Positions 60,264 to 64,000 of a stretch of DNA of 64,000 bases are shown here, in pieces; the stretch's first letter is position 1; each line of letters begins with the position of its first letter. The stretch comes from an uncultured Methanospirillum sp. GTDB lineage: Archaea > Halobacteriota > Methanomicrobia > Methanomicrobiales > Methanospirillaceae. The stretch covers positions 310,001-374,000 of the forward strand of contig NZ_OY764544.1 in the NCBI RefSeq assembly GCF_963668475.1, read 5' to 3'. Under the pieces are notes generated by a model. That model was given only the letters and a program-made list of their open reading frames with translations, had not been told where the DNA came from and did no database searches. Made by a program: the position numbers and the translations under genes.

Positions 60264-61415
60264 ATGGCAGCAAAAGGAGATCTCCTGTATGCATGGACCA
60301 CAGACAGCGGACTTGCCAAGAAAGCAGAGTGTGGAGGAGCTGTCACCGCCCTTCTCAGGCATGCTCTCGAGACAAAGATGGTTGATGCCGTGGTAGCAGT
60401 CACCAAGGGATATGATATTTACGATGCTGTCCCGGTCGCTATTACAGATCCCAAGGACCTTGATGCCACTGCCGGTTCACTGCACTGTGGAACTTTGCTC
60501 CTCGCCACGTTCATCAAGAACTATCTGGACGGGGCAAAGAAGATGAAACTCGGTGTTGTGGTGAAAGGATGCGACCTCATGGGCCTGCTTGAAGAAGCAA
60601 AACGCAATGATGTCGACATGAAGAACATCATCACCATCGGTGTCAACTGTGGTGGATCAGTCAATCCTGGCGTAGCCCGGAAGATGATCAAGGAAAAATA
60701 CGGCGTAGACCCGGACACAGTTCACAAGGAAGAGATCGACAAGGGTCAGTTCATCATTGAGTATGAAGGTGGACACAAAGGCATATCTGTCGATGAACTT
60801 GAAGAAGAGGGATTCGGCCGCCGTACCAACTGCCGTCGCTGTTTGTACAAGGTTCCCCGTCAGGCAGACCTTGCCTGCGGTAACTGGGGTGTCATCGGTG
60901 ACAAGGCAGGAAAGGCAACTTTTGTTGAGGTCTGCAGCGAGAAAGGTGCAGATCTGCTTACCAAGGCAGTAGCTGCTAAGAAGGTCGATGTTGAATCTGC
61001 AAACCCGAAAGGTATCGAGATCAGGGGCAAGGTAGAAGGAGCCATGCTCAAACTCGGATCCAAGTGGAGACAGCACGACTTCATAGCGCTCAGGGACAAC
61101 CTCTGGGAGATCATAAACACAGAGACCTCCCGGTGTGTAAAGTGTTATTCCTGTATCGAGAAATGCCCGGTCTGTACTGCAACTGCATTCAAAGGCAGGG
61201 ACGAATCGCTGATGGTCCGCAGGGGAAAACTTCCATCAGACCCGATGTTCCACCTCAGAAGATTTGCACATATTTCAGATAGTTGCATCAACTGTGGACA
61301 GTGTGAAGAACTCTGTCCGATGGAGATCCCGCTGGCCCTCTTCTCTCATGCAATCAGAGTTGAGGCAGACAACGCGTTTGAACCAAAACTTGGAAAGTCG
61401 GTATATACCAACTAA
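60264..61415 (+). CDS. fdhB: Formate dehydrogenase, F420-reducing beta subunit
   Basis: A 383-residue FrhB/FdhB-family flavoprotein. The N-terminal two-thirds bind FAD and F420 (G-G-A-V-T-A-L-L near residue 24, G-V-N-C-G-G near 126), with extra Cys190, 193 and 205. Two [4Fe-4S] ferredoxin motifs lie at Cys291/294/297/301 (C-V-K-C-Y-S-C-I-E-K-C) and Cys341/344/347/351 (C-I-N-C-G-Q-C-E-E-L-C). It carries electrons from FdhA to F420. Operon with fdhA; a hairpin at 61511 follows. Confidence 0.97.
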   Translation: MAAKGDLLYAWTTDSGLAKKAECGGAVTALLRHALETKMVDAVVAVTKGYDIYDAVPVAITDPKDLDATAGSLHCGTLLLATFIKNYLDGAKKMKLGVVVKGCDLMGLLEEAKRNDVDMKNIITIGVNCGGSVNPGVARKMIKEKYGVDPDTVHKEEIDKGQFIIEYEGGHKGISVDELEEEGFGRRTNCRRCLYKVPRQADLACGNWGVIGDKAGKATFVEVCSEKGADLLTKAVAAKKVDVESANPKGIEIRGKVEGAMLKLGSKWRQHDFIALRDNLWEIINTETSRCVKCYSCIEKCPVCTATAFKGRDESLMVRRGKLPSDPMFHLRRFAHISDSCINCGQCEELCPMEIPLALFSHAIRVEADNAFEPKLGKSVYTN

Positions 61416-61510
61416 CGTAGCACTGATTACCACTCATCTCAGACGACCTACACAAAACCCAAGGAAAACTGCGTTCAGCCAGTAACAGCCACCAGAAGAT
61501 GTAACATAAC

Positions 61511-61542
61511 ACAGGATCAGGGTATCTTACCCCGATCCCTGT
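61511..61542 (+). terminator. Hairpin after fdhB
   Basis: A stem of ACAG, GATC and GGG with CCC, GATC and CTGT (one mismatch, one bulged base, 7-base loop). It lies 96 bases past the fdhB stop and 37 before the ferritin-like gene. There is no T run after it, so it may stabilise the fdhAB mRNA end rather than terminate. Confidence 0.45.
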
Positions 61543-61578
61543 TATACCAGATTATATCTGAACAAATGGAGAATATCC

Positions 61579-62034
61579 ATGAAAACCGAAGAGTTTAAAC
61601 AGATTCTGCTTAAAGCAATTGACAGGGAAGTTGATTCCTATGCCCTTTATACGGCTCTTGCAGACAAAGTAAAGGACAGTGCACTCAAGAGCACATTCAG
61701 AGAACTGGCCCAGGAAGAGACCTACCACCGCAAGACCCTGCAGGAATACCTGTCAGGATCAAAGAAGGAACTGAAGTTCGATGAGGTCAAAGATTACAAG
61801 TTATCAGAACTTATCGATAGTCCTGCTCCTTCTTCTGACATGAAACCACTGGACGGTCTCAAACTGGCGATCAAAAAAGAGGAAGAGGCAATGCAGATGT
61901 ACGAGAAACTTGCAGATGCAAGTGCTGACTCTGACCAGAAGAAGATCTTCACAGAACTTGCAAAGATGGAGCGGGGACACAAGGCACGCCTTGAAGATCT
62001 CTATACCAATTCTGCCTTTGTTGAAGCCTGGTAA
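61579..62034 (+). CDS. Ferritin-like (rubrerythrin-type) di-iron protein
   Basis: A 151-residue four-helix protein. Di-iron ligand patterns appear twice: E-V-D-S-Y near residue 16 and Q-E-E-T-Y-H-R in helix 2, then E-E-E-A-M near 102 and M-E-R-G-H-K in helix 4. It lacks the C-terminal rubredoxin domain of true rubrerythrin. Such proteins reduce peroxide or store iron; oxygen protection next to the oxygen-sensitive formate dehydrogenase is plausible. Separate promoter likely. Confidence 0.85.
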   Translation: MKTEEFKQILLKAIDREVDSYALYTALADKVKDSALKSTFRELAQEETYHRKTLQEYLSGSKKELKFDEVKDYKLSELIDSPAPSSDMKPLDGLKLAIKKEEEAMQMYEKLADASADSDQKKIFTELAKMERGHKARLEDLYTNSAFVEAW

Positions 62035-62095
62035 TCAGGCCCCCTTTTTTGATCCTGAAGGATTTATATCATTGCGATCCATCCTGATGGAGATT

Positions 62096-62599
62096 ATGAC
62101 CTATGTAATAAAAATCGCGATTGTTGCACTCATCCTGTTTTTTTTGTCAGCAGGAGTCTCTGCATTCTCAATTTCAGAGATCACGTATACTGTAGGAGAT
62201 GACGGAAATGGAATTGTTGATATGCAGTACCAGTTGAATGGAACCGAAAAACTTCAGTATGATCTCATAACAAAGGCTCTTGACATGAAAAAAATAGGCA
62301 AAATGGAACTTGAAAAAGCTCTGAAACGTGAGGTGGTGGTTGATTCCATAACTCCTGAATCGGTACATTTAACGGTGTATAATATAGCGACTGTGAATCA
62401 GAGTGAGATAACAACCCCGTCATTCACGTATGTACCGGTTGATTCACTTGTAGATCCAGGCCTGTTCTGGATTCTCCAGAAGTTTGATATCAACTTTATT
62501 CCCCATGTCTCAACGGTAGTCTTCCCTGATGGATACAAGGAATCATTCACAGATGCACAGACCATTCCAGGGATCACTCATACAGTCAGCAGTTCCTGA
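62096..62599 (+). CDS. Exported protein of unknown family
   Basis: A 167-residue protein from ATG 62096, chosen because GGAG is just upstream and it gives a direct signal peptide (YVIKIAIVALILFFLSAGVSA); the frame is open further upstream over the ferritin gene but that part is a shadow. The mature part opens ISEITYTVGDDGNGIVDMQY and has beta-strand character. I do not recognise it. A T9 run follows. Confidence 0.65.
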   Translation: MTYVIKIAIVALILFFLSAGVSAFSISEITYTVGDDGNGIVDMQYQLNGTEKLQYDLITKALDMKKIGKMELEKALKREVVVDSITPESVHLTVYNIATVNQSEITTPSFTYVPVDSLVDPGLFWILQKFDINFIPHVSTVVFPDGYKESFTDAQTIPGITHTVSSS

Positions 62600-62618
62600 C
62601 CCATATCTTTTTCCTGCC

Positions 62619-62627
62619 TTTTTTTTT
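62619..62627 (+). terminator. Oligo-T terminator
   Basis: A T9 run 20 bases after the stop of the exported protein gene. Confidence 0.5.
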
Positions 62628-62669
62628 AGCTATCGATGCCCTTAACCGATCTCGGCTCAAACGCTCATT

Positions 62670-63446
62670 ATGCCTGACAAGGAGGATCAGACATTCAGAT
62701 CAGGGATGTCAGCCTTCAAAGAAAAGCAGTACGATGAGGCGGCTGCTCAGTTTACGAAGGCTATCCAGGATCATGCGGTGATGCATAAATCCTTCAATGC
62801 TCTCGGAGTCACGTACTCCAAGGTCGGAAAGATCAAAGATGCAAAGGCTTGTTTTCTAAAAGCTCATGCCCTTGATCCTACAAATGAGACCTACAAACGC
62901 AATCTGAAGAAGATATCAGGAAAAATTTCTGAACCCAATAAACCACCTGTGCCTCCACCTCCTCAAAAAGCCGGAAGATCTCTCAGAAAATCAAATGTTC
63001 TGATCATGCTCGGGGTTACCCTGGTAGTATCCATGCTCATTATGCTGCTCGGGGTTCAGTTCATCTCGCAATTTCAACCCCAGGTCGGCACAATTCTTGG
63101 TGGTACTTTTGATGAGGGACTTCTTACCCCCTGGGTGAAATCTCAGGAGCCAGAGATTCACATTCTGCCGGTTGTCACCGTCAAAGTGGAGGATAAACGG
63201 ATCGAGTTCATGTTTAACAGGGACCAGGACCTATCAACAGTCGATCGGGTTGAGACGGTGATCTCCACAACAAAAGGGACCGATGATCAACAGGCTACCT
63301 TTCCTCCGATTACCAGCCCGCAGAATAATGTCTACTATGCCATCGACGATCCGTTCATCGGCAAAGCAAAACACCTCGTCATGACCATGTATTACCAGGA
63401 CGGAGCGTATGGCGTGGTTGCTGATCTCAATCTGCCGCCCAGGTGA
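62670..63446 (+). CDS. TPR-anchored membrane protein with extracellular domain
   Basis: A 258-residue protein. Residues 8-85 hold two TPR units (EKQYDEAAAQFTKAIQDHAV and IKDAKACFLKAHALDP), then a Pro-rich linker and one membrane helix (about 110-132), and an outer beta domain of about 125 residues (VVTVKVEDKRIEFMFNRDQD). The TPRs therefore face the cytoplasm. It could couple a surface domain to an internal partner; function unknown. ATG start at 62670. Confidence 0.72.
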   Translation: MPDKEDQTFRSGMSAFKEKQYDEAAAQFTKAIQDHAVMHKSFNALGVTYSKVGKIKDAKACFLKAHALDPTNETYKRNLKKISGKISEPNKPPVPPPPQKAGRSLRKSNVLIMLGVTLVVSMLIMLLGVQFISQFQPQVGTILGGTFDEGLLTPWVKSQEPEIHILPVVTVKVEDKRIEFMFNRDQDLSTVDRVETVISTTKGTDDQQATFPPITSPQNNVYYAIDDPFIGKAKHLVMTMYYQDGAYGVVADLNLPPR

Positions 63447-63502
63447 CCTGATGCGAATAGAATCCTGTTGAAGACCAGATAAATAGTACCAAAATAAGAA
63501 GA

Positions 63503-63814
63503 GTGGGTATGCTTGTTGTTGCTGCTGAATGCCGCATTCTACCTGATCACTGGCAGGAGTTCGAGGAAGAGATGGCCCGGATTACTGACCTCGTCAGGGC
63601 AGAGCCGGGCTGCACCAGGTACGATACTACCACGAGCACCGAAGAGCCCGGACTATTTCTCATCCTTGAGGAATGGGAGAGCAGGGATCACCTTGATGCA
63701 CATCTGGAAACGGTTCACATGAAAGAGCACAAAAGTCTCACATCTGACTGGACAGCAGAACCGACACGGCTATCCTTGTACGAAACCCTTTCGGTTCAAC
63801 GCCTCGAACTGTGA
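63503..63814 (+). CDS. ABM-domain protein (YgiN-like, putative quinol monooxygenase family)
   Basis: A 103-residue ferredoxin-fold protein of the antibiotic-biosynthesis-monooxygenase family: V-V-A-A-E-C-R-I-L, then E-P-G-C-T-R-Y-D and L-I-L-E-E-W-E-S-R-D-H-L-D-A-H. Start GTG 63503 or ATG 63509. Members act on quinones or heme, or have unknown roles. In an anaerobe without a known quinone the substrate is open. Confidence 0.85.
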   Translation: MGMLVVAAECRILPDHWQEFEEEMARITDLVRAEPGCTRYDTTTSTEEPGLFLILEEWESRDHLDAHLETVHMKEHKSLTSDWTAEPTRLSLYETLSVQRLEL

Positions 63815-63871
63815 TCTGAATGCCATAGGATAAATCAGATACCAGACCACAGAGAACTATCGAAAAAAGCC

Positions 63872-64000
63872 ATGATCAGAACCAGACCCCCTTTACAGGT
63901 TCTCTTTATCGATGATGATCCCTGGCTTTTGAACATCGCCCAGTTATACCTGGAGAAGACTGGCTTTATGAAGGTCACTCCGATATCGGATGTGAGAGAG
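63872..64000 (+). CDS. Receiver-domain protein, N-terminal part only
   Basis: A frame running off the right edge; 43 codons are visible. L-Q-V-L-F-I-D-D-D-P-W-L-L-N-I-A-Q is the start of a CheY-like receiver domain with the acidic triad. By analogy with 13971 and 36384 it may be the start of another REC-led sensor kinase. Confidence 0.8.
   Translation, partial: MIRTRPPLQVLFIDDDPWLLNIAQLYLEKTGFMKVTPISDVRE

Overview
The window reads as a stretch of the chromosome of a methanogenic archaeon, most likely a Methanospirillum-type member of the Methanomicrobiales. This is an inference from content: an F420-type formate dehydrogenase (fdhA-fdhB), two archaeal histones, a DUF126/aconitase-X subunit typical of the archaeal mevalonate pathway, an ACT/UPF0210 gene pair, large REC/PAS/GAF histidine kinases sharing a TRHDI(L/I)N phosphoacceptor motif, and many small secreted or membrane proteins. 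Genes commonly thought of as bacterial (gyrBA, clpB, methyl-accepting chemotaxis proteins) sit among them, as is usual in this lineage. No tRNA, rRNA, CRISPR array, complete insertion sequence or prophage was seen.

Layout. 1-6.8 kb is accessory: the N-terminus of an exported serpin cut by the window edge, a TMEM175-like membrane protein, a secreted tandem solute-binding/Cache protein, a 69-residue exported protein whose mature part is about two-thirds Tyr/Trp/Phe, and a stand-alone NRPS-condensation-like protein. 6.8-13.3 kb is core metabolism: purL-purQ and the ACT-UPF0210 pair. 13.5-20.8 kb holds a TPR protein, a giant hybrid sensor kinase, a histone with a lysine-rich N-terminal tail, and clpB. 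21-27 kb is a run of small exported or membrane proteins plus a nicotinamidase-like hydrolase. 27.2-30.2 kb is a compact marR / P1B metal ATPase / thioredoxin-like operon with a perfect inverted repeat in front.

31-43.7 kb carries a dCache histidine kinase, a REC-led histidine kinase, a chemoreceptor, two lipoproteins, the phosphomevalonate dehydratase small subunit, and an EamA-type transporter gene broken by three in-frame stop codons (TAA, TGA, TAG) with no frameshift. 43.7-56.7 kb carries a DUF475 membrane protein, overlapping gyrB-gyrA, a second chemoreceptor, a CNNM/CorC pair, a PAP2 phosphatase, a lactate-permease-family carrier and a tail-less histone. 56.9-64 kb has a collapsed REC/kinase remnant, a GYD protein, fdhA-fdhB behind a long leader with a perfect 14-bp palindrome, a ferritin-like protein, a TPR membrane protein, an ABM-domain protein, and the start of a receiver-domain gene running off the right edge.

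How the genes fit together. fdhAB would oxidise formate and reduce F420 for methanogenesis. The sensor kinases and chemoreceptors suggest a heavily signal-tuned, motile cell. Gyrase and two dissimilar histones organise the chromosome. The most unusual items are the aromatic-rich exported peptide, the tailed histone, the serpin, the triple-stop transporter with a histidine-rich tail, and a GC-rich hairpin with a T tract found twice, 27 kb apart.
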